The position numbers were made by a program, and so were the translations under genes. Below the pieces are notes generated by a model. It saw nothing but the letters and a program-made list of their open reading frames with translations. It was not told where the DNA came from and did not search any database. Shown piece by piece: positions 23,531 to 34,472 of a stretch of DNA of 64,000 nucleotides. Source of the stretch: Cinchona pubescens (taxonomy: Eukaryota > Streptophyta > Magnoliopsida > Gentianales > Rubiaceae); NCBI GenBank assembly GCA_025175665.1, contig JANKKI010000051.1:5316001-5380000 (forward strand), read 5' to 3'. The stretch's first letter is position 1; every line of letters starts with the position of its first letter.

Positions 23531-24548
23531 GTTGGGCCCAAAGCAACTTAAGAGGAGGGGGGTGAATTAGGTTTTTTTAAAAATTAGTTTGCAAAATATG
23601 CACTTATAAAATCTTTTACACTAACAAGTAGATTGATAGAGATAAAAACAATTAAGCTTATGAAGTATAGAAATGGTAAAGAAAGAGGTTAAACAAGCAA
23701 CACTTTCAACCTACCAAGTTTGAAGTATTAATCCACTAGAATGCTTCACAACTTTGGTGAGCCAATAATCTTCTAATGTATACAAAGTAAGAAAATCCTT
23801 GCTCACACTAATTCTTTTTAGTTGAGCCAAGGATTTTACTCTCAACCTCACTTTTGTACAAGATTATCAATCCACTCAATATTTTTGAAAAGCACTCTAA
23901 AGTACACACTAATAAATATTGCTTAATAGCCAATTTGCACTCAAATTGCTTTGCTTCTTGCTTGTATTTAGTATGTAAGATGCCCTATACATTATAATCT
24001 GAGTGGGTATTTATAGGTGCAACTGCAAAAATTGGGTTGTAACTACCTCCCAACGGCTCAATAATAAATGCTCAAAAAACTAGCCGTAATAGGTTTCGAA
24101 CGTCCGATGTAATTGTTGTGCATCCGACCCATCGTCCGATCTTAAATATAAGTGAGTAGAGGATGCCGTTCGAATGGCTGAGCTAGCGTCCGATGAAGCT
24201 TCTTTCAGACGGTTGGATACATCCGTTGCAAATGCCTAACATTCTTTGATTCTGTCTTGCTTTTTCGGACGGAGAATTGTGTCCGAGGAACAATCCTTCG
24301 GACACGCTTGTGCGTCCACTATAGATGCTTAGAAAACTTGCTCTCTGTCTGAATGATCGGACAATGAATTGCATCCATGGTATCCTTGATCGAAAGAGCT
24401 TGTGCGTCCAAGATATGTAGTACTGTTCGGACGGTGTACTGTGTCCGAAAGCTCTTGTTTTTAGCAGATATATTGGCAGTCCTGCACAACTTAGGTTAAG
24501 AGGTGAAATGCATTTGTCATCATCAAAATAAGTTTGGTTTGTGGATCA
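23531..24548 (-). repeat. 3' LTR of the Sirevirus element
   Basis: Direct counterpart of 32271-33258 across about 1 kb. The inner end is at the purine tract (TGATCCACAAACC on the element strand at 24548 going down) and the outer end at ...CTTTGGGCCCAAC next to the GTACA duplication. It contains many CGTCCGA/TCGGACG words between about 24095 and 24450. It is slightly longer than the 5' LTR, which has lost a short segment near 32900 (around 'gagctagcgtccgatgaagc' in this copy). Confidence 0.9.
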
Positions 24549-24566
24549 TTAATCTCCTCCTTTTTG
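24549..24566 (-). promoter_or_regulatory. Polypurine tract of the Sirevirus element
   Basis: On the element strand CAAAAAGGAGGAGATTAA lies directly before the 3' LTR. This is the expected primer for plus-strand DNA synthesis. Confidence 0.8.
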
Positions 24567-24782
24567 ATGATGACAAACTGTGAATAAAAAAATATACAAT
24601 CAATTCTAACTCAATAAAATAGATGCTTCTACTCCTCTTTTTGACAACATCAAAATGGAATAAGGTCCCTTAGAGGGTGCTCCCCCTTGCGTGAGCAAAC
24701 ATTCAAGATAGTCAATATGCCCAAACAATCTAGAGTAAATTAAGGTTTAGATTACATTTAAGATAGCCCAAGCAAATTAAGA

Positions 24783-26360
24783 CTAGAACAGACAAATCAA
24801 TGAGTACATTAACAGCCAAATATAATCTAATCTAAGAATGATACTGAGAATAGTCAACATCAACAAGACACAAAAGATGAAGGAAAATCTAAGTAGATTC
24901 ATTTTTCTTCTTGAAACGTTCTTCAAGTTTTTGCTTCTTGATAGGTGCATCATCATCAGTAGCTTCACTATCATCTGTATCGCGTCATTACATGATATAG
25001 TTGAATGTGTCATCAACGTCCTCGTCATCGTCAACATTAGCACACCTTGAGCAGTGGTTTTGGTAGTGCCAGTAAGGTCCTCACAATCGTCTTCCTCAAG
25101 AATGGAAAGATCATTATCGTCATCGCTTTCAGAAGAGGATTCGAGAGTGTATTGGGACTGAATATTTGCGAACTAGACTTGAGCAGAAGCCAACATGCCC
25201 AAGTGAAGTACCTCTTAAAGAATTGTTTGACGAGTTTCTAGGCGTTTCAATTTGCGATTGGTGCGACGCTGAAATGAGCTCATTTGGTTGCTCAAGGAAG
25301 TAAGAAGGGTGCAAATATAAGAAAGGGAAGGTTTGGAAAATGAGGTATGGGGATCATGGGATGGTGGAGGTGTTTGAGGAGAAGGGGAATGGGGAAGTGT
25401 AAGTCCGGACATGGAAGCTTGAGATCTAGACTTTTCAATTTCATAAGCTACTTTGGTGAACCATTGGTTGTTAAAAAATCTCAAAACCTTACGTTCAATG
25501 TATGCTTTGTTAAAGTAAGGGGGATATTATTTTTTTCCAGCAAATGGAATGAATGAAGAACTTGTCAAAATGATCAAAAATATTAGTAAGAAAATTTCCA
25601 AAAGGGATGTTGCGACGAATATCAGCTAAGAAAAGTTCCCACAAAGAGTAGAAGAGATAACCAAAGTCTAGTGGAATACCTTTAAAAACATAGTAAAAAA
25701 GATAGAGCTGTATTTTACCGGGCTCAGTGCGATGCCCATCAGTTGGTAACAATAAATTAGTGACTAAAGTATAAAGAATGTTAAGTTCAGGAGTAAGCAA
25801 AGTAGTTTTGATTTCTGAAACTTGTTTAAAATTGACATTAAAAATTGCTTGGACCTCGTCGATGTCAAAACGAGTATCTAGAGCAGGCCATTTATCTAAT
25901 GAGAAGAAGTAAAGAAAAATCATTAGGCAATGTAACCTCACATTCAAAAACATTATTTATGACATTGGATGAAATCTCAAGGTTTTTGTTATTTACACGA
26001 GATATCAATGTGCGACTAGTGGGTCATTTCCTAAGATTGGTAGTGAATTGGAGCACCATATCATGATCAAGATTGGTAAATCTATGTGTACCAAATGACC
26101 CCAATTTTGTTTTTCCAAGAAAGTTTTTACAATAGGCAAATTAAATTCATCAAAAAGACCTTGAGAAACAGGTCATTGAACGATGATGGACTTGATAAGA
26201 AGAGAAGTGTACCATTTAGATACCTTGGCATCAATGAATTTAGGTAGAGAGGATCGGTTGAGGTTTGAGAATTTGTGCATGATTGCCCCTGCACTAGAGC
26301 CTTCCCCTTTGATTTTCGTCCATGGGTAGCTGTTGAAGAACCGCCACGAGATCGAACCAT
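24783..26360 (-). pseudogene. Extra ORF between pol and 3' LTR (env-like position), broken
   Basis: Lies where Sireviruses carry an optional extra ('env-like') ORF. It starts MVRSRGGSSTATHGRKSKG at 26360, a basic low-complexity N-terminus. After a frameshift, 25953-25510 reads LDKWPALDTRFDIDEVQAIF, LLTPELNILYTLVTNLLLPT and GHRTEPGKIQLYLFYYVFKG, which resembles the 'putative plant transposon protein' domain found in many plant genomes. After another shift, 25484-25215 reads a Pro/Ser-rich linker (HSPSPQTPPPSHDPH) and then a short basic coiled-coil-like segment (LTSLSNQMSSFQRRTNRKL); 25043 is in the same frame. No signal peptide or clear fusion-protein features are visible, so 'envelope' is only a positional label. 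The function of this family is unknown. Confidence 0.65.
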
Positions 26361-26589
26361 TGTAATTTTGAAGAAGAAGAAGAAGGGGAAAAGTGGGATT
26401 GAGGAGATTTGCGAAAAAATGTAAGAAGAGAGATGGGGTTCAATGAAGATGAGGGAGGGCTTTTGAATGAAGATTCTCTAATCAATTTGACAAGAGAAAG
26501 AGTAGATTGAGAGAATTTGGAGAGGGAACGAAATTCGCCAGAGCTAGGGTTCGGAGTATAGAAATTGTCCGATAAGGAAGAAAATGAAA

Positions 26590-26900
26590 AGTTTTAAATG
26601 AGAAAAGTAATCGTTCGGACGTCTGAATGATTTGTATACGTCCGATCGTGCGTTCGAAAGTTGATGAACGAATGGCGGAGCTCTACGGTAGTGCGTCTGA
26701 GAGAGTCTCGGACTATGAAAAGCATCCGTTAGAATTCCAGAGAGTTAGTAAAAAAAATTGGGAGAATTTGGACGATTATAAACGTTCGAGACAGAGAAGA
26801 GGGTTTGGAATGTGTAAGAGTGTCAGACAGGGTATATGGTTCAGACGATCATGTGTGTCTGAACACAGAGTTTATACAGTTGTGAAATTAATGATGCCCA
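26590..26900 (-). promoter_or_regulatory. CG-rich spacer with CGTCCGA-type words
   Basis: Between the extra ORF and the end of RNase H. It has a locally high content of words such as tcggacg, cgtccga, cgttcga and gtctga, like those in both LTRs (about 24095-24450 and 32835-33160), in an otherwise AT-rich region. Nothing coding on the element strand. In Sireviruses, clusters of conserved palindromic words in non-coding regions are described; whether this is such a control region is inference. Confidence 0.5.
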
Positions 26901-26904
26901 AACG

Positions 26905-28400
26905 AGTTCTGAGAGATTCAAAGCGATCTAAAGCCGAAGATTTAGTAAAAATATCAACAAGTTGATCTTTTGTACACATATACTCAACACAAATTTCCTT
27001 TTGCAAACAAGATCTCTGATAAAATGATGCTTGACATCGATGTGTTTGGTTCTAGAATGCAAGACAGGATTTTTGTGAGATTAATTGCACTAGTGTTGTC
27101 ACATCTTATAGGAACACAATCAAAGATCACACCAAAGTCTTTTAAAGTATGTTTCATCTACAAAAGTTGAGCACAACAGTTTCCAATAGCAATGTATTCG
27201 GCTTCTGCCGTAGAAAGTGAAATAGAGTTTTGCTTCTTGCTAAACCAAGACACTAGACAGTTACCAAGAAGTGACACATACCACTAGTGCTTTTTCAATC
27301 AATCTTACAGCCAATAAAGTCAGCATCAGAATAACTAATTAAATCAAAATTGGAGGATTTTGGATACCAAAGACCAAAATCTATTGTACCTTTTAAGTAT
27401 CTGAAAATTCTTTTTATAGCAATTAAGTGTGATTCTTTAGGAAAAGATTGAAATCTAGCACACAGACAAACAACAAACATAATATCCGGTCTGCTAGCTG
27501 TTAAATAAAGTAGGCTTCCGGTCATACCTCTATAGTGTTTTTCATCAACACAATTACCTTCTTTATGTTTGTCAAGTTTGGTCTTTGAGGTGCACATTGA
27601 TGTCCCGACCTGTTTGCAATCTTCCATTCCAAATCGCTTGAGTAGTTCCTTTGTGTACTTGATTTGTGTAATGAATGTCCCTTCCTTTGTTTGGTGAACT
27701 TGGAGTCTAAGAAAAAATTATAGTTCTCCCATCATACTCATTTCAAATTCTTTTTGTATTAAGCATGATAATTCCTTGCACAAGCTTTCATTAGTTGCTC
27801 CAAAAATAATATCATCAACATAGATTTGTACAATTAGCAAACCATAAGAATCAGTTTTGGTAATGAGAGTGATGTCAACAACACCTCTTTTAAATCCATT
27901 CTCAATTAAAACACATCACTTAGCCTTTCATATCAAATCTAGGGGCTTGTTTCAAACCATACAGAGCTTTAGAAAGTTTGAAAACATGATTTGGAAAATT
28001 TTTGTTTTCAAAACCAGGGGGTTGTTCAATGAAAACTTCTTGATCAATAAAACCATTTAAAAATTCATTTTTGACGTCCATTCGGAATACAATTTGAAAT
28101 TGTTAAAACATGCATATGCAAGAAACATGCGAATGGATTCTAATCGAGCAATGGTGGCAAAAGTTTCATCAAAATCAATGCCTTCTTCTTGAGTATAACC
28201 CTTTGCAACAAGTCTAACTTTGTTCCTAATGATTTCACCTTTATCATTTAATTTGTTTCTAAAAATTCATTTTGTTTCGATTACGAGATGAATTGATGGT
28301 CTTTGAACTAAGGTCCACACATTATTTTTTTCAAATTGGCTAAGTTCATCTTGCGTAGCAAAGACCCAAGATTCGTCATTTAATGCATCATCCACATGTT
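26905..28400 (-). pseudogene. Sirevirus reverse transcriptase and RNase H, broken
   Basis: RT begins ALNDESWVFATQDELSQFEK and VWTLVQRPSIHLVIETK (28267-28420). The catalytic VQIYVDDIIFGA is at about 27825-27800 in a frame broken by nearby stops. 27627-27295 continues with SLLYLTASRPDIMFVVCLCA and LIAIKRIFRYLKGTIDFGLW, then YSDADFIGC, the first RNase H aspartate region. RNase H (27290-26905) is visible in pieces: a TEA-type motif region near 27200 and an ending near 26950. Stops after VIETK and inside the palm make it inactive. Confidence 0.85.
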
Positions 28401-28597
28401 TAGGTTCAATATGAGAAAGTAATGCACAATTACTATTTAAGGATTTGTGAGATCGAGTTTTTACCCCATTGGACGGATCACCTATGATCAACTCTTGAGG
28501 GTGACTTGAGACAAATCTCCATGCTTTTGGAAGATTTTTTGGTGAATCTTCGTTCTTTTCTCCTTCTTCGTCCAAGTGATGAGTGTCGCTCTCGAAT

Positions 28598-29600
28598 CTA
28601 AATGCTTGTCTTGGTCTCTTGATGTTCTTCATGTATGGTGAGTTTCTCAAGTTCCTTTTGTATACCTACATCTTCATCTTCACAAACATTCTTTGAAATA
28701 ATATCATTAGCCTCATCAAATGTAACATGCACAATTTCTTCAATTAAAAGAGTTCTTTTATTGTATACTCGGTAGGCTTTCTTGTCACTAGAATATCTTA
28801 AGAAAATTCTTTCATCCGATTTTTCGTCAAATTTTTCAAGATTTTCTTTGATTTTTAAAATAAAACATTTACAGCCAAAAATTTTGAAATAGCTCACAAC
28901 GAATTTTTTACAAAACACGAGTTCATAAGGTGTTTTATTTAAAATAGGCCTTAACAAAACACGATTAATAACATAATAAGCCATGTTAACAGCTTCGGCC
29001 CAAAAATATTTTGATAAATCACATTCACTAATCATAGTTCTAGCGGCCTTTTGAAGTGTTCTATTTTTCCTTTCAACAACACCATTTTGTTGAGGTACTC
29101 TAACTACGACCGACCGAAAATTCATGTGAAATACCATTGTGATCACAAAATTTGGGAAAATCACCGAATTTAAATTCGGCACCATTATCACTCCTCAAAC
29201 GAATTATTTTCAAATTCAACAAATTTTGAATTTTGGAAAATAATTTTACAAAATTTTCAACAGCTTCATTTTTGTGAACAAGAAATAGTATCCAAATATA
29301 CCTACAATAGTCATCAACAATCACAAACGGATATTTACTACCACCGAGACTAGCATGTTGAGTTGGACCAAACAGGTCCAAATGCAATAGTTCCAAGGGT
29401 TTAGAAGTAGACACACAATTCTTTGGTTTAAAAGACACTTTAGCTTGTTTACTAAATTGGCATGCATCACAAATTTTGTTTTTTAAAAACTATAATTTTG
29501 GCAAGGCTCTTACCAATTCCTTCTTGGCAAGTTTTTCAATTAAATCCATGTTGAAATGACAAAACCTTCTATGCCAAAGTTAAGGATCATCTATAGAAGC
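28598..29600 (-). pseudogene. Sirevirus integrase, broken
   Basis: 29438-29100 shows LELLHLDLFGPTQHASLGGS (first catalytic D), FVIVDDYCRYIWILFL and IIRLRSDNGAEF (second catalytic D in SDNG). A frameshift near 29100 leads to 29191-28598, where PQQNGVVERKNRTLQKAART carries the catalytic E, followed by YFWAEAVNMAYYVINRVLLR, NKTPYELVFCKK and FKIFGCKCF. The zinc-binding N-terminus is expected at about 29600-29450. One frameshift separates otherwise well preserved halves. Confidence 0.87.
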
Positions 29601-29619
29601 GGTTAGACACTTTACTATT

Positions 29620-30000
29620 GCTACTACCAATATTGTCAAGATAAATCACATAAACATCATTATGCCTAGTACTTTTAAATAAAAGAACATAATTTTTATC
29701 AAGAATTAGACATTAATGTTTGGTAAACAACACATATAGATTTTTATCACATAGTTGACTCATACTTAATAGATTATAATTTAATAAATCAACAAGAAGC
29801 ACATTTTTAATCGAAGTCTCACCATTTTTAGCTATATCACCAAGACCAATTGATTTTGCTTTCATGTTATCCCCAAAGGTGACCTTTCATCTACTTTTGG
29901 ATATGAGTTTGGTGAAGAGAGATGCATTAGTCGTCATATGTCTTGAGCACCCACTATCTATGAACCATTTGGCATCCTTGGTGATATTCATTTCCTACAC
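29620..30000 (-). pseudogene. Sirevirus protease region
   Basis: Directly after gag, and in a broken frame, WFIDSGCSRHMTT (near 29975-29935) is the DSG active site of Copia aspartic protease. It cuts the gag-pol polyprotein in living elements. The following 300 bases contain several stops. Confidence 0.72.
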
Positions 30001-30006
30001 AAGAAA

Positions 30007-32152
30007 TTAAGTGATAACTTTTGGTACCCATATTTTCTTGGGTCCACAAGAGTTAGTAAAATGACTACAAATCCATACGGTATTCATACCTAGTTTTTCA
30101 TTTCTCTTGACATAACGGGAATTATTTTTCACATGTCCACATTGTTGGCAATAAGTGCAAATAAAATTTTTATTTCCATATAAAGAAGATTTTGATTTTA
30201 CAAAGCATAAATCATTCTTTCTAAGGGTGACAAGGTTTTTGTTGATCAATACATTTCTATTCTTTTTCAAATCAACAATATTTTCCCTTTTTCTATGCAA
30301 GAGAATATTCATGTCATCCAATCTTTTCTTCAAGGAGGCTTGTTCTTCCTTGATCCTTGTTTTCACATGCATTCTCTTCTTTGAATCACTGTTTTCTTGT
30401 GATAACCTATTATTTTCATTCACGAGTTTAGAGTTAACGTTCAATAAAGCATTTGATTTCTTTACTAATTCCTTATTTCTAGCATATGATCCCTTTAAGT
30501 TATAATGCAATTTTAAAATGAAAGCTTCAAGATCATTGTCATCATTTTCATCATTAGAATCATAATTAGAAGTTACCTCATGATCACCAATGGCCATAAA
30601 GGTCATTTGTGCCGACGGCATCAATTTCTTCTTCAACTTCTTCTTCGGAGTTGCAATCATCCCATGTGATTTGGAAATTGTTGAAACGGGGCTTTCTTCC
30701 TTCCTTTTTCTTCTTGGAGGGACACTCATTTACAAAGTGTCCGGGTTGACCACATTGAAAGCACTTTTCATTTTGCTTCTTCATTTCTAGCTAGATCTTC
30801 CCTTTGAAGTCATTTGAGTTGATAGCTCTATCTCTTCTCATCTCCATTTATTGATGTAGTGTTTGAGAAATACTTTGGTGATGAGTGCAAGATCTCCTTC
30901 ATCAAGATCTTCATCTTCAATGTTGATAGAAGCATTTTCATCTTCTTCTTGAGAAGTCTTTAATGCAATGCTCCTTTTTGATCTTGCTTCTTCATCATCC
31001 ACCACTTTAGCTTTTAGCTTCAATTCATAGGACGTAAGAGTAAATTAAAGACACAATCGGCATGAAGTTTAAATTTTTTGCTTCCTCTATAGCGATGGTT
31101 TTGGCCTCCCACTCTTTGGATAGAGCATTCCAAGCAAGATTCTTCTATTTTTCTCACCCAAGGAGTATTCCTTTCCCAAGGCTTCAAGATCCTTGATTAT
31201 ATCATTGAATCTAAAATACATTTTATCAATGTTTTCATGTGGCTCCATCTTGAAGGATTCATATTTGGCAACAAGTAAGGATTTCTTTTGTTCTCGAACA
31301 TCATCGCTCCTTTCATGAATTTCCTTCAACTTGTCTCAAATTTCTTTAGCAGAAATGCATCCTTTGACTCGAGTTGACTCATTGGCATCCAAGGCATTGT
31401 ATATCACATTCATAACTTTTGCATTTAAGGTCAAGTTTGCCTTGTCTTGTGGAGTGAGCTTATCCCTTGTCTTTTCTCTTCTTCTATTTGTGTGATCATC
31501 AATGATGGTAGCTTCAAAAGGACATTTATTTACAACCAAGGTTTGTAGAATCGAGATCCTACGTAGGATCATTTTGAAGGTTACAGGATCGGATCGTAAA
31601 CAGGATCTTAGGATCGTAAGATCCTATTAAAATGACAAAAATGTGTCTCTTATAACTTTTATCTATTTTTAAAGCTAATATTCAATAAAAACTTATACAA
31701 ATAAATATAAAATTTTAATATTCATCATGAAATAAGTTTCTTTAACTAAAATTTATAACATTTGACATTATATACTCGTATTGTAAAAAGTTATGCGTTA
31801 TCGCAAATTTAATACTATTCTTTAATTAAAAACTAAAAAAACAATATGAATAGTATAAACTCATAAAATATAACATTTGGATGAAAAATTATCAAAATAC
31901 TGACTTAACTTAAGTAAATATATACATAAATTAAATGACTAATGGCACCAACTAGAGTTTATCAATAATAGCGATCCTAACTCTAGGATCGGGATCGATT
32001 TTATAAATTTGGATCATAAAATCGTAGGATCGTAAGGGTAGGATCGGGATTCTAACAACTATGTTTACAACATACCACAAGTCAATATCAATGGATTGCA
32101 AAAATATTTTAATTCTATCATTCCAACTAATAAAATTTACCCCATTAAACAT
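30007..32152 (-). pseudogene. Sirevirus gag, split by a MITE and frameshifts
   Basis: Starts MFNGVNFISWNDRIKIFLQS at 32152, the usual Sirevirus/UBN2 gag start. A MITE (31537-32063) then cuts the frame, and gag resumes at about 31530 with CPFEATIIDDHTNRRREKTR, continuing through 31329-31087 (YESFKMEPHENIDKMYFRFN). A zinc knuckle CFQCGQPGHFVNEC lies at 30770-30730. 30729-30007 is a 240-codon open stretch: an acidic part, a long coiled coil (about residues 80-170), a second knuckle-like motif (CTYCQQCGHVKNN, final Cys missing), and the Sirevirus hallmark CGPKKIWVPK before protease. Long coiled-coil gags are typical for this lineage. Confidence 0.85.
31537..32063. mobile_element. hAT-type MITE inside Sirevirus gag, 8-bp target duplication
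   Basis: A perfect TTTACAAC duplication at 31529-31536 and 32064-32071. The ends are CAAGGTTTGTAGAATC and (reverse complement) CATAGTTGTTAGAATC, an imperfect TIR. Both ends carry many AGGATCG/CGATCCT words on both strands. Removing it rejoins the gag frame in the expected order, which confirms both borders. No coding capacity. Confidence 0.88.
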
Positions 32153-32248
32153 AGGGGGCCTAGTTAGACAGATTGTCCCTCAAAAAATAAAGCATTATCG
32201 GTTGCCATAATAGATCTTAACTCAAAAGCAATTTAAGCAAATGAATGA

Positions 32249-32269
32249 GACCAAAGCTCTAATACCAAT
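32249..32269 (-). promoter_or_regulatory. Primer-binding site, initiator-Met tRNA type
   Basis: On the element strand, right after the 5' LTR end, ATTGGTATTAGAGCTTTGG matches the common Copia PBS TGGTATCAGAGC with one substitution (TATTAG for TATCAG). It primes minus-strand cDNA synthesis and fixes the LTR end. Confidence 0.85.
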
Positions 32270-32270
32270 T

Positions 32271-33258
32271 GTTGGCCCAAAGCAATCTAAGAAGGGGGTG
32301 AATTAGATTTCTTAAAAAATTACTTTGCAAAATATGCACTTATAAAATCTTTTGCACTAACAAGTAGATTGATAGAGATAAAAACAATTAAGCTTATGAA
32401 GTATAGAAATGGTAAAGAAAGAGATTAAACAAGCAACACTTCCAAGCTACCAAGCTTGAAGTATTAATCCACTAGAATGCTTCACAACTTTGGTGAGCCA
32501 ATAATCTTCTAATGTACACAAAGTAAGAAAATCCTTGCTCACACTAATTCTTTTTAGTTGAGCCAAGGATTTTACTCTCAACCTCACTTTTGTATAAGAT
32601 TATCAATCCACTCAATATTTTTGAAAAGCACTGTAAAGTACACACTAATACAATATTGCTTAATAGCAAAGTTTGCACTCAAATTGCTTTGTTTCTTGCT
32701 TGTATTTAGTATGTAAGATGCCCTATACATTATAATCTGAGTGGTTATTTATAGGTGCAACAAATTGGGTTGTAACTACCTCCCAACGGCTCAATAATAA
32801 ATGCTAAAAAAACTAGCCATAATAGGTTTTGAACGTCTGATGTAATTGTTGTGCGTCCGACTCATCGTCCGATCTTAAATATAAGTGAGTAGTGGATGCC
32901 GTTGGAGATTCTTTCAGACGGTTGGATGCATCCGTTGCAAATGCCTAAAATTCTTTGATTCTGTCTTGCTTTTTCGAACGGAGAATTGTGTCCAAGGAAC
33001 AATCCTTTTGACGAGCCTGTGCGTCTGCTATACATGATCAAAAAACTTGCTCTCTATCTGACTAATCGGACAATGAATTGCGTCTGTGGTATCCTTGATC
33101 GGACGAGCTTGTGCATTCGAGATATGTAGTGTTGTTCAGATGGTGTACTGCGTCCAAAAGCTCTTATTTTTAGCAAATATATTAGGCAGTCCTGCACAAC
33201 TTAGGTTAAGAGGTGAAATGCATTTGTCTTCATCAAAATAAAGTTTGTGGATCATCAC
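32271..33258 (-). repeat. 5' LTR of the Sirevirus element
   Basis: Counterpart of 23531-24548, with the same sequence order and the same clusters of CGTCCGA-type words (about 32835-33160). In element orientation it starts near TGATCCACAAAC (33254 downward) and ends ...TTGGGCCAAC before the PBS. The two LTRs differ by scattered substitutions and short indels, so the insertion is not recent. Confidence 0.9.
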
Positions 33259-33263
33259 GTACA

Positions 33264-33848
33264 GTCTTTTGAAGCACGACAGAATGGTTTCTTGAACAGG
33301 ACTGTTGAATTTTTTGATTCGTTATTTATTCATAAAGGGTATTATCATCCACCAATCCCTAACCTTCACTCCCTCATTTCCTTGCCTTTTTTCTTCCTAT
33401 TTTCTCCTTCATTTCCCTTCCTCCTCCCTCTACCGCCACAAACCACAGTCCTCTGCCACCACCAACCAAAACCCACTCATGGATCCCATCATAGTTTGGT
33501 GCAATACCTTATCCAACACCGTAGACCTAGTGATCCATGACCTTACAAAAAATAAAAATGCTGTGAATACTGAATTGCTAAATTTGGATCTTAGGGTTTG
33601 CATTTTAGAGCACTCGAATTGGCAAGAATTGTATGATTTTTAGGAAATTTGAATCTGAATACTTGTTTTATGATCTAAAATAGATTTAGAATGAATCTCT
33701 TTTAGTCTGCTAAAATTTAATAAACAATGTTCATTAGGAATTTTTTTGTGAGTAATGTTGTGGATTTATAGGTTCTTATGTGTATTAATTTATTGTGTTT
33801 TAGTATGTTGTCATTCTGTTGGAATCTTGGAGAGTTGGATATTATTAT
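33264..33848. other. DNA between Sirevirus and Ty3 element, pyrimidine-rich leader
   Basis: Continuous with 23460-23525 before the Sirevirus insertion. 33350-33475 is C/T-rich (cctcccctctac style), like a plant 5' leader, and is followed by the small open frame at 33479-33643. No family recognised. Confidence 0.4.
33479..33643 (+). CDS. Small unrecognised ORF after a pyrimidine-rich leader
   Basis: A 54-codon frame starting MDPIIVWCNTLSNTVDLVIH and ending NWQELYDF, preceded by about 120 bases of C/T-rich DNA with CCACC words, as in plant 5' leaders. It could be the first exon of a lost host gene, part of a decayed element, or chance. I do not recognise the protein and see no domain, signal peptide or membrane segment. 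Neighbours on both sides are transposons. Confidence 0.2.
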   Translation: MDPIIVWCNTLSNTVDLVIHDLTKNKNAVNTELLNLDLRVCILEHSNWQELYDF

Positions 33849-34421
33849 TGTTGGACCAAATCAGCAAATAATGGACGATACTAATGATCAGCTAAAACTA
33901 AGTGCCAAGGTCGTAATGATTGGGTTGATATCGAAAGGCTGAGTCTAATCTACACAAGTAGACCCACGAGCCGCATGTTTGCAATAAAAATAATAAAAGG
34001 GAGAAGAATGAGCAAAGTTGGTGTAGAACTGCAAGGGGAGAAGCAATTGGAAGGAACATGTGAAAATTCAAAATTATAACTCCCATGAGAGGGTTACAAT
34101 ACAGGGACAAAAAGGAGAAGAAAGAAAGAAAGGACACACAGAAAACTCCAACAAGAAATCGAGAAAAGAACTGTAATCAAATGCTCTCTAATATAGGTCT
34201 TATGGCTCTCTTTTAGGGAAATTAGTTTAGAAAAAGCTAGTCTTTGGTCGTTAATCACTACTATTTGTGGCCATAACCAAGTTAGGCATTGTTGTTTTGT
34301 TCTTCTTAGAATTCATTAGTAATTTTAATAATGTGTTTTGACGTATCACCTTATGTCAATTTTGTAAATACGTGTTAATAAAATCCTTTTCTACAATTCT
34401 GGGATTAAGACTATTCAGTCA
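33849..34421 (+). repeat. Candidate 5' LTR of the Tat-type element
   Basis: Begins TGTTGGACCAAATCAGC and ends ...GACTATTCAGTCA, so TG...CA, shortly before the gag start at 34473. Its content (purine-rich middle, T-rich end) fits an LTR. No clear tRNA primer site follows and no confident second copy was found, so this is positional inference. Confidence 0.35.
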
Positions 34422-34472
34422 TTTTTTTAATTTTAAGCACCCAATTTAAGTTCTTGAGTCCAGTCAAGTCAG

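Larger units (their letters stand above)
23531..33258 (-). mobile_element. Sirevirus-type Copia element with both LTRs, extra ORF and nested MITE
   Basis: A 9.7-kb minus-strand element flanked by GTACA on both sides (23526-23530 and 33259-33263). From high to low coordinates: 5' LTR, PBS for initiator-Met tRNA, gag with zinc knuckles, protease, integrase, RT, RNase H, a CG-rich spacer, an extra ORF, purine tract, 3' LTR. A long gag region, an ORF after pol and LTRs rich in repeated short palindromic words are known Sirevirus traits. LTR borders read GTTGGG(C)CC at the low end, where the 5' LTR copy has TG one base further out (32270), so the true border may shift by a base. Broken by many stops; not active. 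Confidence 0.9.

Noticed and set aside
26627..26965. 112-codon plus-strand ORF
   Set aside because: Lies antisense over the CG-rich spacer and the end of RNase H; no motif, and the element reads the other way.
30155..30505. 116-codon plus-strand ORF with hydrophobic runs
   Set aside because: Antisense shadow of the Sirevirus gag coiled coil.
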